Assembly: GCA_936943465.1 (NCBI GenBank)
Contig: CAKZJN010000455.1
Location: 1-7,809, forward strand
Reading direction: 5' to 3'
Source of the DNA: an uncultured Rhodoferax sp.
Lineage (GTDB): Bacteria > Pseudomonadota > Gammaproteobacteria > Burkholderiales > Burkholderiaceae_C
Length of the DNA: 7,809 bases
Made by a program: the position numbers and the translations under genes. The notes under the pieces were generated by a model. That model was not told where the DNA came from, searched no databases, and worked only from the letters and a program-made list of their open reading frames with translations. The stretch's first letter is position 1; each line of letters opens with the position of its first letter. Below are positions 1 through 6,766 of this stretch, one piece after another.

Positions 1-1
1 C

Positions 2-6
2 GGAGG
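2..6 (+). promoter_or_regulatory. Shine-Dalgarno site of the response regulator gene
   Basis: GGAGG lies 8 bases before the ATG at 15, which is ideal spacing and fixes that start. The triplet TAA at 12-14 directly abuts the ATG and could be the stop codon of an upstream gene in the same frame, but too little upstream sequence is present to tell. Confidence 0.8.
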
Positions 7-14
7 CGCATTAA

Positions 15-1427
15 ATGGCTACGCTGCTGATCATTGAAGACGAATTGGTATTGGCCAAAAACATCGCCAAGTTTTTTGAAAAGGCGGGTTATCTGGTCGA
101 GGTGGCCAACGACGGCGCGGCCGGAGTGCAAACCGCGATGCGCATTCAGCCCGATGTGGTGATCGTCGACTTTCAGTTGCCTGGCATGGACGGGCTGGAG
201 GTGATTCGCGCCTTGCGCAAACAAGACGACCCGCCGCGCATCGTGATGGTGACCGGCCACGCCAGCGTAACGCTGGCGGTGGACGCCATGAAGGCCGGCT
301 CGATGGACCTGCTCACCAAGCCGGTCACCCTGCAGAGTTTGAAAGAGGTGGTGGAGCGGGCTCTGGCCGAGCGCGGCGAGCGCCGTGCCCTGGACTACTA
401 CCGCCAGCGCGATGCGCGCCACGCGAGCCTTGAGGCGCTGGTGGGCGCATCCGATGCCATGGGCAGCTTGCGCGAACTGATTCGCAATATTTCCGCGATT
501 GAACCGGCCGATGAGTCCGCCGCCGCCCCGATCTTGATTCTGGGCGAAACCGGAACCGGCAAGGAACTGGTCGCCAAGGCCTGCCACCAGACCGGGCCCC
601 GGGCCAAGGCGCCGTTTATGGAAATCAACTGCGCCGCGCTGCCCGCGCACCTGATTGAAGGCGAGTTATTTGGTTTTGAAAAAGGCGCCTTTACCGATGC
701 CCATGCGCGCAAGGTCGGGCTGATCGAGGCGGCCGACGGAGGCACGTTGTTTCTGGATGAAGTGGGTGAACTCGACCTGGGCCTGCAGGCCAAATTGTTG
801 CGCGTGCTGGAAAACCTGCGCGTGCGGCGCCTGGGTTCGCTGACCGACCGGCAGGTGAATGTGCGCATTGTGGCCGCGACCAATCGCGACCTGGATGAGC
901 AGGTGCGCGAGGGAAAGTTTCGCGCCGACCTGATGTACCGCCTGCGCGTGTTTCAAATTCAGATACCGCCGCTGCGTGCGCGCGTCGGCGACATTCCGGT
1001 GCTGGCGGCGCACTTTCTGGCGCAGCTCGCCAGCCGCTACGCCCGCCGGGAACTGGTGATGGGCGAAGACGCCATGGCCGCCTTGCAGGCCCACGACTGG
1101 CCGGGAAATGTGCGCGAGTTGCGCAATGTGTTGGAGCGCGCGGTGTTGCTTAAACATACCGGCGTGTTGGGCGCCAAGGACTTGATGCTGGTGAGTGCCG
1201 CGCCCCGGCTTCCAAGCGCTGGCACGGGTGGTGGTGCCCATGCCGTCGCTGGAGCGGGTGCCGGTGCCGCACCGCAGGCGCCGGTGTCTTTGGATGCGCT
1301 GGAACGGGAGCATTTGCAAAAGGCACTGGCCCAAAGTGGCGGCAATGTGACGCAGGCGGCCCGCCTGCTGGGCATCAGCCGCGACACGCTGCGCTACCGC
1401 ATGGAGCGGCACGGACTGCAGCGCTAG
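15..1427 (+). CDS. Sigma-54-dependent NtrC-family response regulator
   Basis: Predicted cytoplasmic transcription activator of 470 residues, the usual length for NtrC-type regulators. Residues 1-120 form a receiver: acidic pair E8/D9, phospho-acceptor D52 in VDFQLPGMDG, T80 and K102 (TKP). Residues about 142-385 form the AAA+ domain that remodels the sigma-54 holoenzyme: Walker A GETGTGKE (177-184), Walker B TLFLDE (244-249), sensor I around ATNRD (288-292), candidate arginine fingers R303 and R309, and sensor II in WPGNVRELR (362-370). An Ala/Gly/Pro-rich linker (about 396-425) leads to a Fis-type helix-turn-helix (about 427-470; NVTQAARLLGISRDTLRYRM). The loop that normally reads GAFTGA is GAFTDA here (224-229). 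The start is fixed by GGAGG 8 bases upstream. The gene converges on the hybrid kinase gene with 6 bp between stops. Its cognate kinase and target promoters cannot be named; a kinase gene upstream of the window is as likely as the neighbouring hybrid kinase. Family call is secure, specific function unknown. Confidence 0.95.
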   Translation: MATLLIIEDELVLAKNIAKFFEKAGYLVEVANDGAAGVQTAMRIQPDVVIVDFQLPGMDGLEVIRALRKQDDPPRIVMVTGHASVTLAVDAMKAGSMDLLTKPVTLQSLKEVVERALAERGERRALDYYRQRDARHASLEALVGASDAMGSLRELIRNISAIEPADESAAAPILILGETGTGKELVAKACHQTGPRAKAPFMEINCAALPAHLIEGELFGFEKGAFTDAHARKVGLIEAADGGTLFLDEVGELDLGLQAKLLRVLENLRVRRLGSLTDRQVNVRIVAATNRDLDEQVREGKFRADLMYRLRVFQIQIPPLRARVGDIPVLAAHFLAQLASRYARRELVMGEDAMAALQAHDWPGNVRELRNVLERAVLLKHTGVLGAKDLMLVSAAPRLPSAGTGGGAHAVAGAGAGAAPQAPVSLDALEREHLQKALAQSGGNVTQAARLLGISRDTLRYRMERHGLQR

Positions 1428-1433
1428 CCAAAC

Positions 1434-4367
1434 CTATTCGGCCAGTTTGGCGCTGCACAACGCCAGCGCCTTTTCCAGATCCAAATCCTGCATGGCCATT
1501 TCCAGTTGTTCGCACCACGGGCCGTAGCACGCTTGCAATGGGGCTTGGACCTGCGCAAAACGCAGCAGCGCGTCCATGTCATTGGCGCGTAGCAATCCGG
1601 ACAACTCTTGCAACAGCGCGGCACCTGCTTGGGCGTCAACGCTGGGGGGCGAAGCCTGTGCTGAGCTTTCTCCCAGCAGCGCGATGGCCTGCTGAAGGCT
1701 GGCCCGGGTCGCAGTCACCACGGGTTCGAGTGCGCGCAGCGCGGGCTCCACATCCAACGCCGGGTCGGCTTGGTAGCGCTGCTCCAGCGCTGCCAATTGG
1801 CTCGCCAATGCGCTGGCGCCCACGGTGGCGGCATTGCCCTTGAAAATATGCAATGGCAGGCGCAAAGCAGACGGTTCCCCATCGCGATGCAGGCGCAATA
1901 GTTCAGGCAGCAGATTGGCAAGATTGACGTGAAACTCCTGGGCGGCACGCACATACAGGCTGCGCACCCCCGACAGGCGTTGCAGCGCCAGGGGCAGTTC
2001 CAGCCCATCCACTTCCGGTACCGCATCGGGCTTCCATTCGGGAAGCGCGTCGGCCCTGTCGCTTGGCACAGTGTTTGGTGCGCCAAAGCTCAGCGGCGGG
2101 GCCCCCACGTTACGAATCAGCAGGGATACCAGTTTGTCCAGATCGAATGGCTTGCCGATGTGCTCATTCATGCCGGCGGCCAGACAGGCCTCGCGGTCGC
2201 TGGTCATGGCATTGGCGGTCATGGCAATGATGGGAAGTTGCTGCGCGTCGTGCGTCAGTCGCAGGATGCGCGTGGCCTCATAACCGTCCATGACGGGCAT
2301 TTGCAAGTCCATCAGAACCACATCAAATGCTGGGTCGCTGTCCAGCACGGCGTCCACCGCCAGTTTGCCGTTTTCGGCTAGCGTGATGTGCGCGCCTTCC
2401 AGCTTGAGAAGCTCTTCGGCGACCTTCTGGTTGAGCGGGTTGTCTTCCACCACCAGAATGCGCATGCCGGCCAGACGGCCATGGGGCGTTCGGGTGCGAG
2501 CGCCTTGCCGCAACAACGTTTGCGCGCCTTGGGGGCGCAAAGCCACCTCCCGCAACTGGGCTGCGGTAAAGGGGCGTATCAGCAAGGCGTTGATCAGGGC
2601 ATGGTCTTGTTCCGGGTGCCGCGCCAGCCGGTCGCGGCTGGTGCCCGAGATCATGACGATGCTGGGTGCCGGTGTGCCTTCGGACCACGGGAGCCGGCGC
2701 ACCCGCCGCGCGAAATCCCAGCCGTCCATTCCGGGCATATGCCAGTCCACCACCATGAGATCCCAGATCGGCCGACCGGTGTCGAGTGCGGCCTGAATCA
2801 GGTCGAGTGCCGCCTGGGCCGAAGGCGCCGTCTCGGTCGGCCAGTCCCACGCCGCCGTCATGCCCGACACGATGGCGCGTGAGGCTTCGCTGTCATCCAC
2901 CACCAGCACGCGCCGGGTGCCCTGCAGTTGCACATCCGGCGGAGGCAATGCCTCCAGCGGCATGTTGGTTACCTCCGGCAAATCCACGGAAAAATGAAAG
3001 GTGCTGCCTTGGCCCAGCGCACTTTGCACGTCGAGCCGGCCGCCCATCAGTTCCACCAGGCGTTTGCTGATGGCCAGGCCCAGCCCTGAGCCGCCGTACT
3101 TGCGGGTGGTGGAGGCTTCGGCTTGCGAGAAACCGGTGAAGATATGTTGTTGCAGTTCCGGCGCAATGCCAATGCCGGAATCGCGGATGGAAAACTCCAC
3201 CGCCATCTCGTGCCCCGGCTGCGTGGGGCCGGGCTTGCGGCGCCGTGCCGCAATCACCACATGGCCTTGGCTGGTGAACTTGATGGCATTGGCGCCCAGG
3301 TTGATCAACACCTGTTGCAATTTCATCGCGTCGCCCCACAAGGGCTGTTCCAGCCCCGGCTCCACATCAAATAGCACATCGATGTTTTCGGAGTTGGTGG
3401 CGGCGCTCAATATGTCGGAGGTGTCGCGCAACAAACGGTCCAGATAAAACGGCTGCTTGTTCAACTGCATCTTGCCGGTTTCGACCTTGGAAAAGTCCAG
3501 AATGTCGTTGATCAGTGCCAGCAGTGAATTGGTGGCCCGCCCCATCATGGCGGTGCAATCCTGTTGCTGCGCCGTCAAGCTGCTGGCCTGCAAGATGCGC
3601 AACATGCCCAGAATGCCATTGAAAGGCGTGCGCAGTTCATGGCTCATATTGGCCAGAAACTGGCTCTTGGCCCGGTTGGCGGCATCGGCCTTTTGGCGTT
3701 CCTGCTGCAGGTCGGCATTGAGCTTTTCCACGGCCAGTTGCTCGGCGTGTTGCTGGCGCTGATGCAACACCAGGGCAACAAAGGCCAGCACCAACATCAC
3801 GATTTGCAAAACGGCCAGGCCCAGAATCAGGTTGCTTTGGCTGAGCATCTTGCCGGCAACGGATTCGAATTGCTCGGACTCCACCGAACTGGCGGCCGAA
3901 CTCAGGGCCATCAGGTGGATTTGCATGGCGTCGAGTTGTTGGAGAAAGCCGTGCAGTTCTTTGGGTTCAAGCCGCTCCCGGGCCATCAGGGCGTCGCCGC
4001 GCTTGATCAAGAGGTCCAGTTTGGGCAGCAGTTCGGTGTACTGCGGACGCCGTGCCAGCGCTGCCATGCTGGGGCTGTCGCGCAGCCAGGCCACGCCGCT
4101 GAGAAAAATGTCGTAGCGCATCTGCAGGCGCTCGCGGTCCAGGCCGTGGGGCTTGGCCAGTTGCACGGCCAGTTCGCGCTGCAGGCGCAGTAGCTCGCGT
4201 TCAGAATAAAAGGCCAGCGCGGTGACCGAATCGACCCGTTGGCGTACGCTTTCCTGGATGGACTGCTTTTGCACAAACTGGTTCACCAGCAGGCCCGTCG
4301 CCAGCATCATCAGGATGGCGCCAAGGGCGACCCACATAAGCTTGTTTTGAAGCTTCCAGTTCAGCAT
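1434..4367 (-). CDS. Membrane-bound hybrid sensor histidine kinase (HisKA-HATPase-REC-REC-Hpt)
   Basis: Predicted inner-membrane phosphorelay kinase of 977 residues. Membrane segments at about 12-32 and 180-201 flank a periplasmic region of about 145 residues that looks all-helical and is of no type I recognise. No clear HAMP domain follows; a Gln/Ala-rich helix (about 202-235) leads to HisKA with phospho-site H243 in MSHELRTPFNG. The HATPase has N360 (N box), DSGIGI (396-401), F413 in FTGFSQAEAST and GGSGLGLAI (425-433). Receiver 1 (about 485-610) has D491/D492, phospho-acceptor D541 and S574, but the normally invariant Lys is R598 (LIRPF). Receiver 2 (about 635-752) is canonical: E641/D642, D687, T717, K739. 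An Hpt domain follows with H840 in HIFKGNAATVGA, then a helical tail (about 910-977). The layout resembles BarA-type kinases with an extra receiver. The ATG at 4367 has no clear Shine-Dalgarno site; M11 at 4337 is an alternative, but the basic N-terminus before segment 1 favours the longer form. Signal and output partner are unknown. It lies 146 bp downstream of hutF on the same strand. Confidence 0.93.
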   Translation of the reverse strand: MLNWKLQNKLMWVALGAILMMLATGLLVNQFVQKQSIQESVRQRVDSVTALAFYSERELLRLQRELAVQLAKPHGLDRERLQMRYDIFLSGVAWLRDSPSMAALARRPQYTELLPKLDLLIKRGDALMARERLEPKELHGFLQQLDAMQIHLMALSSAASSVESEQFESVAGKMLSQSNLILGLAVLQIVMLVLAFVALVLHQRQQHAEQLAVEKLNADLQQERQKADAANRAKSQFLANMSHELRTPFNGILGMLRILQASSLTAQQQDCTAMMGRATNSLLALINDILDFSKVETGKMQLNKQPFYLDRLLRDTSDILSAATNSENIDVLFDVEPGLEQPLWGDAMKLQQVLINLGANAIKFTSQGHVVIAARRRKPGPTQPGHEMAVEFSIRDSGIGIAPELQQHIFTGFSQAEASTTRKYGGSGLGLAISKRLVELMGGRLDVQSALGQGSTFHFSVDLPEVTNMPLEALPPPDVQLQGTRRVLVVDDSEASRAIVSGMTAAWDWPTETAPSAQAALDLIQAALDTGRPIWDLMVVDWHMPGMDGWDFARRVRRLPWSEGTPAPSIVMISGTSRDRLARHPEQDHALINALLIRPFTAAQLREVALRPQGAQTLLRQGARTRTPHGRLAGMRILVVEDNPLNQKVAEELLKLEGAHITLAENGKLAVDAVLDSDPAFDVVLMDLQMPVMDGYEATRILRLTHDAQQLPIIAMTANAMTSDREACLAAGMNEHIGKPFDLDKLVSLLIRNVGAPPLSFGAPNTVPSDRADALPEWKPDAVPEVDGLELPLALQRLSGVRSLYVRAAQEFHVNLANLLPELLRLHRDGEPSALRLPLHIFKGNAATVGASALASQLAALEQRYQADPALDVEPALRALEPVVTATRASLQQAIALLGESSAQASPPSVDAQAGAALLQELSGLLRANDMDALLRFAQVQAPLQACYGPWCEQLEMAMQDLDLEKALALCSAKLAE
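1449..1474 (+). terminator. Candidate intrinsic terminator of the response regulator gene
   Basis: GGCGCTG (1449-1455) is a perfect 7-bp inverted repeat with CAGCGCC (1464-1470) around an 8-base loop, followed at once by TTTT (1471-1474). It begins 22 bases after the regulator's stop codon, where an intrinsic terminator is expected. The U-tract is short, so efficiency may be modest. It lies inside the antisense strand of the kinase's last codons, so part of the symmetry could be a by-product of coding sequence. On the minus strand no U-tract follows the hairpin, so it should act only on the plus strand. Confidence 0.5.
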
Positions 4368-4369
4368 GA

Positions 4370-4388
4370 CACGGGGCTAAGAGCCGTG
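4370..4388 (-). other. Inverted repeat just before the kinase start codon
   Basis: CACGG (plus 4370-4374) is repeated inverted as CCGTG (4384-4388). An alternative inner stem pairs GGCT (4375-4378) with AGCC (4382-4385) around a 3-base loop. The repeat ends 2 bases before the ATG at 4367, where the ribosome would bind, and no Shine-Dalgarno sequence is seen. It could reduce translation of the kinase or be a dyad for a DNA-binding protein. The short arms make chance a real possibility. Confidence 0.3.
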
Positions 4389-4456
4389 AATCAAACGACC
4401 AAACGGGCGGTCCGCGCAATGGCTTTGCAAGCTTGTCCCCTCTGTTCCTTATGTGC

Positions 4457-4484
4457 AAAACAGTATAGCGGCGCCTAGTCGCCG
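4457..4484 (-). terminator. Weak candidate terminator after hutF
   Basis: On the minus strand CGGCG (4484-4480) pairs with CGCCG (4473-4469) around a 6-base loop. TTTT follows, but only after an 8-base gap (4468-4461). It starts about 30 bases after the hutF stop codon. The stem is 5 bp and the U-tract is short and displaced, so at best this is a leaky terminator. It overlaps the TATACT box, and only one of the two readings may be real. Confidence 0.25.
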
Positions 4485-4513
4485 TCCGGCCTTTCGTGCG
4501 GTGCCAAATGGTC

Positions 4514-5911
4514 CTAATTTCGGTGCAGTTCTGCCATGGCCTCGACGTACCGTGCGGCAATCGAATCCTGCGCCCCATGGTGGCCTAGGGAGATGCACTG
4601 GCGTCCGGCCACAAACACATCGCGCAGGGCGGGTGTGTCGCAGGCAAACACATAGGCGTCCAGCGTGTGGCTTGCCGGAATGCCCAGCAGGCCGCTGGCC
4701 TGCGGGTTGAGCACCAGCATGTCGGCGCGGGCGCCAGCCGTGAGCCCCCATAACTTCTGTCCCGCAGCCTGACCACCAGCGGACAGCGCGGCTTCGAACA
4801 GGCGCGCCGCTGTGGCGGGCTGGCCGCCGGCCGGGTTGGCCGACACATTGCGCTTTTGCAGCAGCATGCGCTGGCCGTATTCGAGCCAGCGCAGTTCTTC
4901 ATTCCACTGGCGGCACACATGGCTGTCCGATCCAATCGCCATCGGCACTTCGCATTGCAGCCAGTGGCCCAGGTCGGCAAAACCATCACCCAGGTTGCCT
5001 TCGGTGCTGGGGCAAATGACGATGCCCGCGCCGCTGGCCGCCACCGCCTCGATTTCTTCGGGTTTGGTGTGGGTGGCGTGCACCAGTTGCCAGCGTGCGT
5101 CCAGTGGCAAGGCATCGGCCAGCCACTCAATCGGGCGTTTGCCCGTGTGGGCCAGGCATTCGCGCACTTCCTGCATCTGCTCGGCAATGTGAATATGAAT
5201 CGGCAGGTCAGCGTCCCCCACGCGGTCCAGAAGGCGTGTGATGGAGGTGGGCGTGGCGGCACGCAGCGAGTGGATCGCTACGCCCGCGTTCACCAACCTG
5301 CGGTGGGAGCGGGTGACAGCCTTCTGCAGGTCGGCAAGCCAGTCCGGTGTGCTGGCAAAGCGGCGCTGGTCCTCGCGCAATTGGGTTTGGGTGAAACCGG
5401 CGCGCTCGTACAACACCGGCAGCAGCGTGAGCCCTAGGCCGGCATCGGCTGCGCCATCGGCCACGGCCCAGGCCATGGTGGCGGGGTCGGGGTAATGGGC
5501 ACCTGTTTCGCTGTGGTGCAGGTAGTGAAATTCGCAGACCTGCGTGTAGCCGCCCTGCAGCATCTCGACATACAACTGCGCCGCCACGGCGCGCATGTGG
5601 GCGGGCGTGATGCGCAGGGCCACGCCATACATGCGGTCGCGCCACGACCAGAAATCATCGGCTTCGGATGCGCGGCGCTCCGACAGGCCGGCAAACGCGC
5701 GCTGAAAGGCATGGCTGTGGGCATTGACCAGGCCGGGCAGCACCGGTCCCTGCAAAACGGTGGCGTGTTCTGGTGCGCTCGGTATGCCGGGAGTGATGTG
5801 TGCCCAATGGCCGTTGGGGCTGGCTTCCAGGCAAACGCCGGCTTGCCATTGGCCGGTCACCCACGCGTGGGGTGCCCAAAAGAGGGTGGGGGATGCGGAG
5901 GCTTGGGGCAT
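4514..5911 (-). CDS. hutF: Formimidoylglutamate deiminase HutF
   Basis: Predicted cytoplasmic zinc enzyme that hydrolyses N-formimidoyl-L-glutamate to N-formyl-L-glutamate and ammonia in histidine degradation. Amidohydrolase-superfamily landmarks appear in order (numbered from the ATG at 5911): the metal site HSH in NAHSHAFQRAFAG (H65, H67), HIHIAEQ with H241 and E244, VHATH with H278, and GSDSHV with D329. NAHSHAFQRA and HIAEQ are typical of HutF and separate it from the guanine deaminase and TrzN/AtzB-like relatives. The 465 residues match the family (about 450-460). An in-frame GTG at 5941 would add 10 residues and start 3 bases after the hutG stop; neither start has a convincing Shine-Dalgarno site. 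The ATG is preferred because the family's conserved N-terminus begins shortly after it. It is the last hut gene in this stretch, and HutG next door takes its product. Confidence 0.95.
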   Translation of the reverse strand: MPQASASPTLFWAPHAWVTGQWQAGVCLEASPNGHWAHITPGIPSAPEHATVLQGPVLPGLVNAHSHAFQRAFAGLSERRASEADDFWSWRDRMYGVALRITPAHMRAVAAQLYVEMLQGGYTQVCEFHYLHHSETGAHYPDPATMAWAVADGAADAGLGLTLLPVLYERAGFTQTQLREDQRRFASTPDWLADLQKAVTRSHRRLVNAGVAIHSLRAATPTSITRLLDRVGDADLPIHIHIAEQMQEVRECLAHTGKRPIEWLADALPLDARWQLVHATHTKPEEIEAVAASGAGIVICPSTEGNLGDGFADLGHWLQCEVPMAIGSDSHVCRQWNEELRWLEYGQRMLLQKRNVSANPAGGQPATAARLFEAALSAGGQAAGQKLWGLTAGARADMLVLNPQASGLLGIPASHTLDAYVFACDTPALRDVFVAGRQCISLGHHGAQDSIAARYVEAMAELHRN

Positions 5912-5944
5912 GGGTGCGTTTTTCAGAGGGTGTAGCAGCACAGG

Positions 5945-6766
5945 TTATTGCGGCTTGAACTGCAGCAGCGTCTGCATCAGTTGCTGCAACAACGGGCGCA
6001 CCCGCGCGGCGCGTTCTTCGCTCAGCACATAGGGCGCGGTTTCGGGCATGTAGGTGCTCCAGCACATCTCCAGTTGAACAGCGTGCCAGCTCTCGGAAGG
6101 GCGCCCATAGTGGCGGGTGATGTGACCGCCTTTGAAACGGCCGTCGACCACATGGCTGAAATCCGTTTGGCGGGCCAGCACCTGCGCCAGCGCATCCCGC
6201 AGCTCCGGCGCTGCACTGGTGCCGTTGACGGTACCCAGGTTTAACTCGGGCAGGCGGCCTTCAAACAGCCAGGGCAGCTCGCTCTTGATGCTGTGCGCAT
6301 CAAACAGCACCGCATGGCCATGGGCGCTGCGCAGCCGGGTCAGTTCGGCATCCAGCGCGTTGCGGTAGGGCGACCAGTAGGTGGCGACGCGCCGGGCAAT
6401 TTCTGCATCGTTGGGCGCCATGCCCTCGCGGTACAGCGCCTCGCCGGTAAAGAAGCGGGTCGGGCACAGCTCGGTGTTGTTGGCTCCGGCGTACATGGGC
6501 GTGTTTTCGCTGGGGCGGTTCAGGTCGATCACAAAGCGCGAATAGCGCGGCACGATGAGGCTCGCGCCCATGCTGCGCACAAAGTTGTAGAGGGCTTCCA
6601 GATGCCAGTCGGTGTCTTCAACCTGCAGTGCGCGCTCGCTGTAGCGGGGCTGTAGGTCGGGCGGAATCAGCGTGCCCACATGCGGCATGCTGACCAGCAG
6701 CGGAGTGCTGCCGGGGTAGAGCGAAAACACGTCAGTGTGGATAGCGGGGGGTGTGCGTTTTTTCAT
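5945..6766 (-). CDS. hutG: N-formylglutamate deformylase HutG
   Basis: Predicted cytoplasmic hydrolase of 273 residues that splits N-formyl-L-glutamate into L-glutamate and formate, the last step of the five-step histidine pathway. It belongs to the N-formylglutamate amidohydrolase family, not the arginase-like formiminoglutamase that is also called HutG. Conserved blocks: SMPHVG (26-31), DTDWHLE (51-57), SRFVIDLNRP (76-85), DAHS (156-159), NLGTVNG (176-182), FKGGHITRHYG (211-221) and VQLEM (230-234). The His and acidic residues in the first, second and fourth blocks are likely metal or catalytic residues by family analogy. The ATG at 6766 is chosen because AAGGAG sits 8 bases upstream and the ATG overlaps the hutI stop as ATGA, a standard sign of translational coupling. 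A GTG at 6805 in the same frame would overlap hutI by 43 bases and adds a basic stretch with no family likeness. Confidence 0.95.
   Translation of the reverse strand: MKKRTPPAIHTDVFSLYPGSTPLLVSMPHVGTLIPPDLQPRYSERALQVEDTDWHLEALYNFVRSMGASLIVPRYSRFVIDLNRPSENTPMYAGANNTELCPTRFFTGEALYREGMAPNDAEIARRVATYWSPYRNALDAELTRLRSAHGHAVLFDAHSIKSELPWLFEGRLPELNLGTVNGTSAAPELRDALAQVLARQTDFSHVVDGRFKGGHITRHYGRPSESWHAVQLEMCWSTYMPETAPYVLSEERAARVRPLLQQLMQTLLQFKPQ

Larger units (their letters stand above)
4368..4513 (-). promoter_or_regulatory. Intergenic region between hutF and the hybrid kinase gene
   Basis: This is the only sizeable non-coding gap in the window. Read on the minus strand it holds a GC-rich hairpin, then TATACT (plus positions 4462-4467), then TTTT (4457-4460), and a second hairpin next to the kinase start. 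TATACT is close to the sigma-70 -10 consensus, but 17 bp upstream I see only GCCGGA, which is not a -35 match. Any kinase promoter here would need an activator, or lies elsewhere. No coding potential is seen in the gap. Confidence 0.4.

Noticed and set aside
1203..1289. Gly/Ala-rich stretch in the regulator as a repeat or insertion
   Set aside because: It lies exactly between the AAA+ and Fis domains, where low-complexity linkers are normal, and the DNA shows no clean repeat unit.
666..1412. 248-residue open frame on the minus strand across the regulator gene
   Set aside because: It is fully antisense to a gene with complete domain motifs. Its product is rich in Gln, His and Arg with no recognisable domain, typical of a mirror frame in GC-rich DNA.
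3564..4193. 209-residue plus-strand open frame opposite the kinase sensor region
   Set aside because: Antisense shadow of a real gene. Its Gln/His/Leu repetition reflects the opposite-strand Leu and Gln codons, and no domain is seen.
4239..4478. 79-residue plus-strand open frame spanning the hutF-kinase gap
   Set aside because: Most of it is antisense to the kinase N-terminus. I see no Shine-Dalgarno site, domain or membrane segment, so the part in the gap is not good evidence of a small gene.
4494..4508. Possible sigma-54 promoter (TGGCAC on the minus strand at 4506-4501) between hutF and the kinase gene
   Set aside because: The -24-like TGGCAC is present, but the required GC is missing at the -12 spacing, where the sequence reads AA.
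4856..5437. 193-residue plus-strand open frame opposite hutF
   Set aside because: Antisense to well-conserved HutF motifs, with biased composition and no family likeness.
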